Assembly (NCBI GenBank): GCA_020746995.1 | Contig: JAGPXD010000006.1 | Span: 1,922,001 to 1,986,000 of the forward strand | Source: Plectosphaerella cucumerina | Lineage: Eukaryota > Ascomycota > Sordariomycetes > Glomerellales > Plectosphaerellaceae | DNA: 64,000 nt | Direction of reading: 5' to 3' | In this document: piece by piece, positions 11,755 to 21,690 of the stretch | Layout: each line of letters starts with the position of its first letter | Position numbering within the stretch: the first letter of the stretch is position 1 | The notes under the pieces: model-generated | What the model saw: the letters and a program-made list of their open reading frames with translations, nothing else | Databases searched by the model: none | What the model was told of the DNA's origin: nothing | Position numbers and translations under genes: made by a program

Positions 11755-12620
11755 CTACTGCGTCCTACCGCTGGACCAGATGTTCAGTCCTACCTTGACC
11801 CCCTTCTTCACGGGAAGCCCAGCATGCCACGTCTCCTCGTAGCCCCTCCCATTCGGCTGGAAGTTCTCCCAATACACCGCATTCCCAGCTTTCACCTTGA
11901 ACGTGACGCCTTCACCTTCGTCATCATCACCGCACTCAATGAACCGACACCATCTTTCCTTCCGCCCCGCAAGCCGCAGCAGGGGAAACTCCGTCCCGCC
12001 GCCCTCTACATCCTCGTCCGCGTCGCCCTGGACCCAGGCCATCATGCTGCTGACGCGGCCCCATCCGTCGACGCTGGACCGCCAGTCAAAGTGGTGCGCG
12101 TAATGGCCGCCGGGCTCGTAGAGCTGTGTGCGGAGGCGCTCGACCCAGTGGTCTTTTGGCCAGCCTTGGAGGGCGCGGGCGCGGGATTCGATGCAGCGGA
12201 CGCCCTCGGTGCGGGGTATGAGGGCGACGGAGGAGAGGCGGATGGAGGGGTCGTGGTGGTAGGTTTTGCCGTCGTTGGTGATGTCTGAGGGGGCGAAGAG
12301 GGGGGTGCTGCGAGGTGTTAGGTTAAGGGGGAGAGGGAGGGGAGGGGAAAATACCTGATATCGAGGAGGTGGGAACGCTCGGACGGGGAGAGGAAGTTCT
12401 CGATGTAGATTACTAGAGGGGCGCGGGAGAGGATGTGGGTTGAGTAGGTGGAGGGGGGACAGGTAAGGTTGACGTCGGAGGGGAATTCGATGGCGACGGT
12501 GGATTCGTTTAGGTGGGGGATTGGGGAAGGTGTTCGAGTGGAAGGGGGGGAGATGAAGTTTATGAGGGGGTTGGAGAAGAAGAGAAGGAAGGCGATGAGG
12601 GCGACGATGTAAGAGAGCAT
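11755..12620 (-). CDS. prolyl 4-hydroxylase alpha-like 2-oxoglutarate/Fe(II) dioxygenase
   Basis: Predicted 2OG-Fe(II) oxygenase of the prolyl 4-hydroxylase alpha-subunit type, probably ER or Golgi membrane-anchored. Two exons, 12355-12620 and 11755-12307 (47-bp intron), encode 272 residues; AG at the end of exon 1 plus C of exon 2 makes the Ser of LLDIS. I chose the ATG at 12620 because it puts a hydrophobic signal anchor (SYIVALIAFLLFF) at the N-terminus; an in-frame ATG 29 codons upstream adds only low-complexity sequence. The P4H entry motif PLVIYIENFLS is followed by the iron ligands His161-x-Asp163 (HHFD) and distal His250 (WHAG). Lys260, two residues before GLNIWS, is the 2OG-binding position. 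GGGTEFPLL is the conserved turn. The target in a fungus without collagen is unknown. Confidence 0.9.
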
Positions 12621-13029
12621 CGTGACGGGGTGGTGGTCATTGGCGGGATGGTGTTGAGGTGAGGTTGATGATGCGCTATCAGTGTGACTTGAGGTTCGGC
12701 GCCACACGGCCAGCCACTGGGTATTGTGCCCTGACTAGCGACGTCAGGGGGGGGGGGGGTTTCGAGGGCGAAATGCCGAAGTATCCGAGCATCTGATATG
12801 GAGGAGGTGCGCAGACCAGGTACTTGGTTTGACGCTAAAAATGGTGCGAAATGACGCCGGTTTAACGCCCGCCGACAGGGGGATGGAAGCAAACACCACG
12901 GGCTTCCTAGGGTGTTAGGTTGAATATCAAGTGTAACTCCTTTCCCTCTTTTGATGGTTATACGAAGGTGAAACATATTCAAGAGTTGTATTTGGGTATA
13001 TGTATCTGCCAAAATATCAAGACCTCCCA
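12621..13029. other. intergenic region between pbn1 and the dioxygenase gene, with a poly-G run
   Basis: Promoter of the dioxygenase gene and 3' end of pbn1, both on the minus strand. A run of 13 G residues lies at 12747-12759, about 130 bp upstream of the dioxygenase start. Nothing else is recognisable. Confidence 0.5.
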
Positions 13030-14658
13030 TCACTGCCTCTTCTTCTCCTTGCCCTTTACCCCCGCCTTGGCCTGCGTCTTCCCGTGCCCAGTCTTCAGAT
13101 ACGCCCTCAACAGCGTCCCAACGACCCAGCCAAAGCCGAGAAGCACAGCCGCCGCAGTGCCGGCGCGGACCCACGAGGCATCGCCCGAGGCCAACACCGG
13201 CACCTGGACGCGGCTCGTGACTCTGTCGCCGACGGCAGGCCGGGGCTCGACATGCCAGAAGACGGTCTGCGGGTCGAAGAGGGCGTCGTAGCCCAGGCTG
13301 GAGCGGTCGAAGGGGTTGTTTTCGAGGCGGACGCCGGCGGGGGCGTCACACGCCCAGAAGACGGCGGGGTATGGCACATCGACGGCTGCGTAGCCCTCGG
13401 GGTTCGGCTCGAGGTAGCGGAGGTGAAGGGGCACCTCGGCCGTCCAGGGGGCGTCTTTCTCTCCCGCCGCCGGGGGTGCAAGACGCAGGAGGACGTTGGA
13501 GCCCCAGACCGTAGTGGCGTAGGCGGGCGCCTCGAGGTCGACGGGCGAGGACGAGTAGCGCAGGGCGGTGAGGTTCTTGGAGGCCAGGAAGAGGTCGTCG
13601 GAGAGCTGGTAGCGGTCTGCGAAGATGGTCTTGGGGAGGGTGAAGTGGGCGTGGATGGCGCACGAGTCGTCGTCGGCGTCGGCGATGGGCGGGCGCGGCG
13701 AGCTGATGGCCAGCCGGAGCGTGGGGTGCAGGCCTGTGGGCTGGACGAAGGCCGCGGAGAAGATGGCGCCGGCGTCCCGGTGGCGGGCGGGGATGGCGAA
13801 GACGACGGGGGATGGCTTGGTGTCGCCGAGGACGGTGAGGAGGCCGGAGACGCCGAGTTCGTGGGCTTCCTTGTGTGCGGCGGGGTCGAGGCCGAGGATG
13901 CCGACTTCGGTTCTGTGGCCTGGAGTGGCTGCGACGGAGAGGGATTGGGTGTCGTGCGGCCATTGTGCGGTTAGCTTGATGGTGGATGAGGCTGTGTCGA
14001 TGGACAGGTCGACCGAGGCGGCTGTTTCGAGGGTGTCGGCTCGGGAAGAGCAGGCGGTGTCGTCACGACATATCGTCGTGCGGAGGAAGGACGTGAAGGC
14101 AGAGGGTGACTCTTGCTGCTCATAGTACTGGAGGACAGCTGGTGCAGAGGAAGACCTCAATGGGAGGGAAGTGAAGTGGCTCTTTGGCAAGGTTAGAGTC
14201 GTTTGTCTCCTGTGCATGGGACGTAACTCACCCCAACGGCCGAAGCCTCAGTCAACCCCACCAGCCCAAAGACATCCTTGAGTCCGGCCGCGAGTTCATC
14301 TCTACATTCAGTCAGTCCCAAGCTCTATCGTCAGAGCCACTGAACGCGTCACTCACAAGCTCTTCTGGTCCGCTTTCTTGGTCGGGGTCACGAAGACGTG
14401 CAGCCCCGGGGACATGCGTGAGCTGAGCGGGCTCACCGAACCATATGCCACAGGACTGACCCATCTGACATGAAGCTCCGCAGAGGTGGCACGGAGAAGG
14501 CGTGCAATGGAGGCAGGCAGCTCATCGAAGGTGGCAGTGATCCTGTCCTCGCGGGCGGCGACCAACTCAGGCGTGCTTATGGATGTATCTGTGATGGAGA
14601 GTGCGGAGGGCTCTACGGCATTGCCGGGTCCGTGAACGAAGGTGATTCTCTGCCGCAT
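13030..14658 (-). CDS. pbn1: Pbn1/PIG-X, subunit of GPI mannosyltransferase I
   Basis: ER membrane protein that partners Gpi14/PIG-M in adding the first mannose to GPI precursors; yeast Pbn1 is also needed for protease B processing. Three exons, 14357-14658, 14232-14301 and 13030-14181, join in frame to 507 residues. The start MRQRITFVHGPG is the typical Pbn1 N-terminus, which fixes the ATG at 14658 rather than the in-frame ATG at 14799. The C-terminal half carries the PIG-X signature region: HLRYLEP, VDVPYPAVFWAC, NPFDRSSLGYDALFDP and TVFWHVEP. One transmembrane segment (AAAVLLGFGWVVGTLL) is followed by a short Lys-rich cytosolic tail, the single-pass topology known for the family. The third exon's acceptor (CCAAAG at 14182-14187) is weaker than the others but keeps the frame. 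Confidence 0.93.
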
Positions 14659-15338
14659 GCTGTGTGTGTTTGTGAGGCTCGGTGGTTGATGGGGATGTGG
14701 TGAAGGGGCCACGTGATGCTCGACTTCGGGTGAGATGACAGCTCGCGTGCGGAAGGACGTCAGTCGGCTGCCTGCTACAGGGAGCTCCAGTGGATGCATC
14801 CGCTACAGCAACAGGGAGCTCCAGACGTGCCGCTACGCCCGGACCACGTTGCGCGCCTGCCGCCGATGTCGACCCGTTTTGGACACCGGCAACGTGGGCG
14901 CGCTAGTCCCAATCAGTCACCGACAGCTCGGAGTCGCGCGGCATCTCACAGGCCAAGCGAGGGTCCCAAGGTCCATCGTGCCTTCCGCCCCTCAGCCGCC
15001 GGTCACCGACTGCGACTTTTGGAGATGCGCCTCGATGTTGTTGTATCGCACGCCAGGGATCGAGGGTTGATGTTTTCGTCTTCAGACCGTCTCTCCGAAA
15101 TCATGGCATTCTTCCGACATTCCTCTGTACACAACCTCGAGTCCTGGCTCCCGCGCCCGTCGTAACAGAAATATACCCCTCCGATCGCAACTCTTTCATC
15201 GAACCGAACATCCTCGCTCTATCCTGTGATACCACCGACCTGACGACGTCTCGAAACGATCCGACGATCAAACCGTGAAGCGAGTCCGAACACACACATC
15301 CACTTGTGAGACGCTGTCGGCGGTGCAGCGGCGACGAC
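14659..15338. promoter_or_regulatory. divergent promoter shared by pbn1 and the caspase-like fusion gene
   Basis: The 680-bp gap separates two genes transcribed away from each other, so it must hold both start regions. Short ORFs on either strand have no recognisable motif. The last 150 bases before the + strand start are rich in CGA and TC blocks. I see no clear TATA or known operator. Confidence 0.5.
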
Positions 15339-18300
15339 ATGTCGCACCCATACCAACAACAGCCCTACGTGACCATCAGGTCGCGGAGACCGGCAAATGC
15401 CAACGATGCCTCGGAGCAGACTGGCGTACCAGAGCAGGAGGCGTTGGGCTCTCGGCGACAGAGGCCATACTCAGAGTCGGCCATGGCCATGGCGCCAGCA
15501 GCTCCTGGCCCAGTAGCCCTTCCTCCCAAGCCGGCGACGCACGACATCAGCCGCGTAAACTTCCATGTGAAGCACCTGGGACGCTTCGCTGAGACCCTGG
15601 AGGAGGTATGACCCGGTGACCTACCTTGATACAAACTACAACCGCTTACGTCCTCTTCTCAGTCCGCTAGCCGAGCGTTTCCCAACCGGGGACGGACATC
15701 CCAGAGATACAAGAAGGTCCAGGCACTCCTCCTGCACTGGGGCTCCGACGACCTCTTCGTCCTCCCCGAGCTGGAAGATCTGGAAAGGTGTTTACGGGAG
15801 GACTTTGCCTTTGATACCGACATCTTCTCCATCCCCTCGGAAAACTCACATCTTGAGCTCATGATGCGTGTGGGCAGTCTGATCAAGGATCACGAATCAC
15901 AAGACACCCTCTTCCTCGTTTACTACGGCGGACATGCCAGAATAGATGAGTCCAGGCAGAGCACCTGGTGCGCGTATGTCTCTTATGCTTCTCATATGCT
16001 AAAACGGCACGAAAGGCTGACCTCCGCAGCACCCGGAACCCAGATTCGCCATGGCTGCAGTGGTCAGCCATCCAGACGCTCCTGGAGCGATCAGCGTCAG
16101 ATGTTCTGATCCTCCTCGACTGCTGCGCCGGCGCTGCCAGCGCAACCTTCCCAACGGGGAGTAGCATTACCGAGACGATATCAGCGTCGAGTTGGGACGC
16201 CATCGCTCCGGATCCTGGCCGCTACTCGTTCACAAACGCCCTCATTGAGGTCATGCAAGAATGGAGGCTGCGGACATTCTCGGCCGCCATGCTGCACGCC
16301 GAGGTTCTCGCTAGGCTGAAGCATCCACGACCCATCACCATCAACGGCAAGCTGTTCGAGGCTCGCTCGACGCCCGTACACTTCATGATGACCTCCAATC
16401 ACCGAGCACCCAGCATCGAACTGTCTCGCATCGTGCCTCCCGAGAAGCGGCCCCCCTCACCGCCGCTAAACATGCCTTCAGTCGCCACTCCCGTCGACTC
16501 CGCCCCAGAGACAGAGGCAGCAGGCGGTCGCGGCCCCTCGCTATCAGTACCAATCGAGCCAAACGAAGACACGCCTCATGTCATGATCTCCCTGGCCCTA
16601 GAGGACGACCAGCAACTAGACCTAAACGCGTGGGAGCAGTGGCTGGCCAACTTCCCCGCCATGGCCAAGTACGTCAAAGTCCAGGGTGTCTTCAAGAGCC
16701 ACTCGACTCTCCTCCTCTTGTCCATGCCCGTCATGGTCTGGGATTTGCTCCCAGACGACCATGCCACCTCCTTCATCGCGTTCATCCGGTCGAACAACAT
16801 GCTTGCTCAGACCGTTCAGCCGTCGCCAGTCCGCGTCGCCGTACATGACAGGCAGAGACAGCCCGAGCGCACCCAGCCAGACACGGCCTCCTTCTTCTCA
16901 GACACGACCTGCACGCCAACAGAAAGGGAAAGCATCATCGGCGGCGCCTCGGCGAGACCAGCTAGGGCGCCGCAAGATTCCTCAGCGTCGACCAGGGCTG
17001 TGCTCCCAATACTCGCCTCATCCTCATCAGCTGCAGTCAACGTCAGGTCGATGATTTCCAACCAGCAGAGAAGCGAGAGGACGACTGTATTTACCGACTA
17101 CCCCGAGCCGCCCAAGTTCTCGCAGCACGTCGAAGCCCGCCTCGAGCAGTACTTCCAAACGGAGACCTTCCCCAACGATGACCAGAAGAGCTTCGTCGCC
17201 TCGAATCTGGGCATCGAGCCCTGGCACGTCGAGGCATGGTTCCACCATCGCAGAGGGAGAGACATCCTGTCTCGGCAGTTCCGCACCATCAAGATGGCTG
17301 ACATTCCACCGCCGGCACACCCGCGGGCCAAGAGCATCCTCGCCGGCCACCTCAACATGCTTCTCGAGGTTCTGCCACCGAAGAAGCTGCTCGTCGTCGA
17401 CCTTCGCTCGCCCGCGGACTACGAGAAGTCTCACATTTACAACGCGATCAACCTTCGTGCCCCGCTGAGCTTCCTCCGCGAGGCATCCTTTGACATGATC
17501 GAGCACACCCTCTCTGACAAGCAAAGCCGGCGCAAGTTCGCGGCATGGCAGTCCACCGCGTGTCTCGTGGTGTACGCCCGTGCCGTCGATCACCTCGCAG
17601 ACTGTCCCACGGCCGATCTGCTCTTCGAGCGGTTCCGCGGCTGGGGCTGGGGCGGCCGGTGCTTCGTGCTCAAGGGCCACTTCCGCGAGTTTAGCGTGTC
17701 TTACAGCAGGTTCATCGCGGGCACAAGGATGACGCAGGAGGCAAAAGATCACATCGCGTCGCTGGAGACGCAGCAGTCAACGTCACTGTCCGGCCAGGGG
17801 GCGTCCCCGCCAGCTTCAGCTCCTACTGGCGCGGATCAGCTGGCAGAACGCGAAAGCCAGTATGGCGCGCTCCTCGCGCAGATCGACCGCGAGAGCGGCG
17901 GTCATAGCCCCGGACCTACCGCCGTCTCGGAGGCAGAGCGTGAGGCGGCTCTGGCGCAGCAGGAGGCAGACCTGGAACACGAGCTCCAGCAACGTCTTCC
18001 TGATCTCTACCGGAAAGCCATGGACGTCGCCGGAGCAGAGCGCGGCAACGCCCCACCGACCTTCCGCGCAGACTGGTCACTCAGCAGCGGCGGGGCATCG
18101 AGTGCCAGGGCGGGCAAGGCTGTGGACGATGATAACTTTGACATAAAGGCCCCGATGGTTGAATACCTCGACCGGGGCCTCGCCAAAATCAGGCAAGAGC
18201 AACAGCACGGCACAACAGGCATGCCACCGACTGGAGCGGCTGCGGAAGGCATACCCGCCAAACTAGCCGCCGAGGGCTACTTTGACTCATATGCCGGCGA

Positions 18301-18487
18301 GCAGGCGGCTTCCGACGACTCGTACGTCAAGGTCGGCAGGGCGGACACGGATCCTGGAGCGGCCGCCACTGCCGCCGTCACCCCCGACGTAGCAAAGGGC
18401 CGGGCCCCCGTCACATCGCCGGGAGACGAGCTGCCGCGAAAGGGCCGCGGCGGGGGCTTCCTCAGCAAGGTCCTGAGGCGGACCTGA
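15339..18487 (+). CDS. caspase-like / homeodomain-like / rhodanese-like multidomain protein
   Basis: Function unknown; a three-part architecture is visible. Exons 15339-15605, 15663-15973 and 16030-18487 give 1011 residues. (1) A peptidase C14 (caspase-like) domain occupies about residues 75-330: LFLVYYGGHA holds the dyad His180, STWCATR links over the second intron, and VLILLDCCAGA holds Cys224-Cys225, with Cys225 at the usual nucleophile position. (2) A homeodomain-like helix-turn-helix spans about 554-605: ARLEQYFQ, then LGIEPWHVEAWFHHRR, where W596-F-x-x-R-R copies the recognition helix (WFxNRR). (3) A rhodanese/Cdc25-like domain spans about 630-745: LLVVDLRSPADYEKSHIYNAINLRAP, then CLVVYARAVDHLAD, where the active-site Cys after VVY is Ala, so transferase or phosphatase activity is unlikely. 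The C-terminal 250 residues are low-complexity with coiled-coil potential (AEREAALAQQEADLEHELQQ). The long ORF in exon 3 is unbroken across all junctions between domains. Confidence 0.85.
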
Positions 18488-18890
18488 GCGAGGATCATGC
18501 CTATCCCCGGGGAATCTCTTTCGGACATCATCTCGCATCCGCCGTCTCAACGCCGGCGGTGTTGCATCGGGGGGCATGTGACAGGACGGTATGGGCAGGG
18601 AATGGGTGTCATGGCAACGTCGCAGCTCTAAGGCGCGGCATGTTGGATGGCAAATTTGACGGAGTACCGTCGGCCGGCGAGGAGACAGAGAGAGAGGGGC
18701 CTGGAGGCAATGCTGTGCTGTGCTTTCACGGCCCGGGGCACGGCATAAGGTTGCTGTCTCCGGGGGGCAACATCGACGGGATGGACGGAGCGCGGCACCT
18801 TCCCGTTCGGGGCAAGATATCGAGGCGGCGAATATGACACCCTATGTATGTACGGACGGACCTGTTTGAGAGGGGCGGACGGTTGGCAGG

Positions 18891-18914
18891 CAGGACAGGA
18901 CAGGACAGGACAGG
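18891..18914. repeat. (CAGGA)n pentanucleotide repeat
   Basis: Four consecutive CAGGA units plus a partial one. Confidence 0.9.
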
Positions 18915-21089
18915 CCAAGGGCGGAACAACATCAGAGGAAGGGAGGGGAGGGGCGCTGCGGGCCACTGCGACGCTGGACAACTCTGTTTTCTCCCGGTGA
19001 CAGGACAGGAGGCGGCGTTCGGATGCCGGCGAAGATGGCCCGGCTGCAATGCATTTCACCCGATCAAGTGCGGGTTCGTCGTTCCCTGTGTGTTTGTGCC
19101 ACTTGCCCCCCGGTCTCCGAACTACAGATGCATGTCTCCTTGTTGTCATGTATGTCATCATCAGTCTCATGCCTGGACCCACGGATTTGGAATCGCGAGT
19201 CCGAGGAGGAGATGGAAGAAGCATTGACGATGGGCGGGGGGAGTTTGGACGGTTTTGTTTTCATCTTTCGTGAACAACGACGAAAATGGGTTGAAGGGCG
19301 AAAGGGGGGGAAGGGTGGAAGAGGGGATGAAGATGGAGGAGGGGGGGTGTCGCCGCAACCTTCTCCTCCTTCCCGCTTTCTGCCGCGGTGATCTGAAGCC
19401 TGTCCTGTCCTGGATACCGCTGCATCGTGGCAACAGGTATATTCCCTGCAGACGAGTGGCGGGCATGTTGCCGGCAGAAGGAGGGGGCGTGTCGTTCCGG
19501 TTTGTTTGCTTCAACACTCTTGGGATATCTGATCCCGTGGAGGGATCAACCCTCGAGCATATTGTCAGTTCTCGGCGGTCCCCTGTTTTTCTTCGCAAGC
19601 TTCATCCATCCCGCCACGTATCGAAACATTGCTTCTTCGTCACAAAACATGCGAGTCGTCCCCTCCCCCCCTCCGTCACTCTCGCGCCTTTGACCGTCTT
19701 CAGAGGAAAAGAGGCCCCCGCTTTCGGCCCATCATCCTGACGTGACAGGTGAGGGCAATGTGCTGGGCTGAAACGGCTGCGGACGAAAGAGGGGAGGGAA
19801 CAGGAAAGGCGACGCCTGTCAAGAGCTTATTCCGCCGTGCCCCCCTTGGTCTGGGCTTCGCAACTTTCGCCCTCGTTGGGCTGTCTTCCTTGAAGGCCGG
19901 CCCCCCTCCTCGCCTGTCATCCCGGATGCGAGTCCCCGCAGGCAGAAGAAGCAACGGGACGGACGGGCGAGGTCAGAGCGGGCGGGGCGGGGTGGGTTGG
20001 TCGTCGGCTGCTTGCTTGCTGCGGGAGGAGACGGGGAGTCTTGTCTTGTCTCGTCTCTCGGTGGCAACTCCGGGGCAGGCGAGCGGGCAGGCAGAATTCT
20101 GCTGTGGCTTGTTCTCTTTGGTATTGCAAGGAGCTGGAAACCGTACGATCATCTGGCCGTGCGTGGTGGCCCCCGTGTCGTCCGCGGTTGATAGATGACC
20201 TGTCGTCCCTCGACGGTTCTCTCGGGACTCGGCCGGGAACGGGACGTCCAGAAGATCCCGAACGACGGCCACGCGCCGCCCCCGTCGACAGGTCCCACAG
20301 AAGGATCGAGGGGGGAAAAGGACAGACAGCCCTCGTGTGGTTGTTTCGACGAGGCTCTCTGGCTCTCTCTTGCTCCTCCTCCCGCCCGGCCCAGTGTTTG
20401 GGGGGTGACGCCTCGTTTTGCTGCCCCCCTCGGCCGACGCCTGCATCGTCCGATATCCAGGGTAGGATCGCCAGATCGCCTCGTTGACCTCCAGGCATCC
20501 AGACGCCTCCAGCGGAGACGTACATCGTTTGGCGGGGAAGAGCAGAAATGTTGAGGGCCCTGAAGATCACCTGACTGTCGAGTCAAACTGGAGAGGACCG
20601 AGCGATTCGGTCGTTTTGCCGGGACAGCCCAGCCCGCTGGCACTGATCAGAATTGGCCCATCGCACAGACGGCGGACGATCTGGCCGGCGCACAGGCGTG
20701 CGGCAGATGGAAAAACGGCCGAGCGATTCGTGCCGCCTGAGCCTCCGACTGGAGGGCGCTTTCTGGGTTTCCCCCGTAACCTGCCGATCATTGTGGCAGC
20801 AGGCGACAGCTGTCAGAACTGGGACCATCTCGGTGTCGGTCTTGGGACGTTGTGGTTCAAGGGGAGACGGAAGTGGCCCCTGAATGCCTTCGAGTTGTCG
20901 TGCATGTGAACCGGACTCTTCTCCGTGCTCTTCTTTAACAAGTTCAGAAGCACTCACTCAAGCCTTGCCGTCGTCGTCCCCTTCTGCCTTCAGTACGCAT
21001 CCAGGGCTGAGGCCGAGATGAGCCACCCGAGCTGGCTGCTCTTCCTGGACCTAACTCCGTGCCTTGTGCTGAAACATCACCGCCAGGCC

Positions 21090-21116
21090 TGAGCTGAGCT
21101 GGGCTGAGCTGAGCAG
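21090..21116. repeat. (GAGCT)n-type imperfect tandem repeat
   Basis: Repeated GAGCT units with a single GGGCT interruption. Confidence 0.8.
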
Positions 21117-21221
21117 CATCAGGCGGGCAAAATGAATCGACGGTCTCGCCACCTACCCCGGTCACATGCCCCGGGCCGGTCGACGGGCGATGACATTGAC
21201 AGGCCCTCCGTCCCGTCCGTC

Positions 21222-21256
21222 ATCAACGTCAACGTCAACGTCAGAGAGAGAGAGAG
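21222..21256. repeat. (TCAACG)n followed by (AG)n
   Basis: Three to four TCAACG hexanucleotide units run directly into an AG dinucleotide tract. Confidence 0.85.
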
Positions 21257-21666
21257 GAGACGTCGCGGGCGCCCCGGGACCCCTGGGATATCTGCCACTT
21301 TCAGAAGCAAGGACATCAACATCAGCCAAGAGCCGGCGTCAAGCCCATGACAGTTGCAGGGGCCATCGTGCGTGTGTGCGTGCGTGCTGCTGCTGCCCCT
21401 CGATGGGCCGGGCTCCTTGTCAGGTCGGAGGATCGATGAAAATGGATCAGGCTGCATGCAGGTTTTTTGCCCTTGCCCCCCCTCTCCAGGGCCTGCCTCA
21501 CGCCTCGAACAAAATGTCCTCGACGTGAGCGACCTGTCACCTCGTCCACCCGGGCCACCCCTGAGCCTCATCCCTGGACATGTGGCAGCCTCCCACCCCC
21601 CTAGTCCCCGGCCCGGCCGACCAAGGTGCTTTGCTTGCTGACGAGTGAACGGCTGTTTGTCCTGGC

Positions 21667-21690
21667 GTGTGTGTATGTGTGTGTGTGTCT
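21667..21690. repeat. (GT)n microsatellite
   Basis: GT dinucleotides interrupted once by TA. Confidence 0.85.

Noticed and set aside
13000..13974. 324-codon plus-strand ORF
   Set aside because: Antisense shadow of pbn1 exon 3; G/V/D/E-rich translation typical of the reverse complement of a GC-rich gene.
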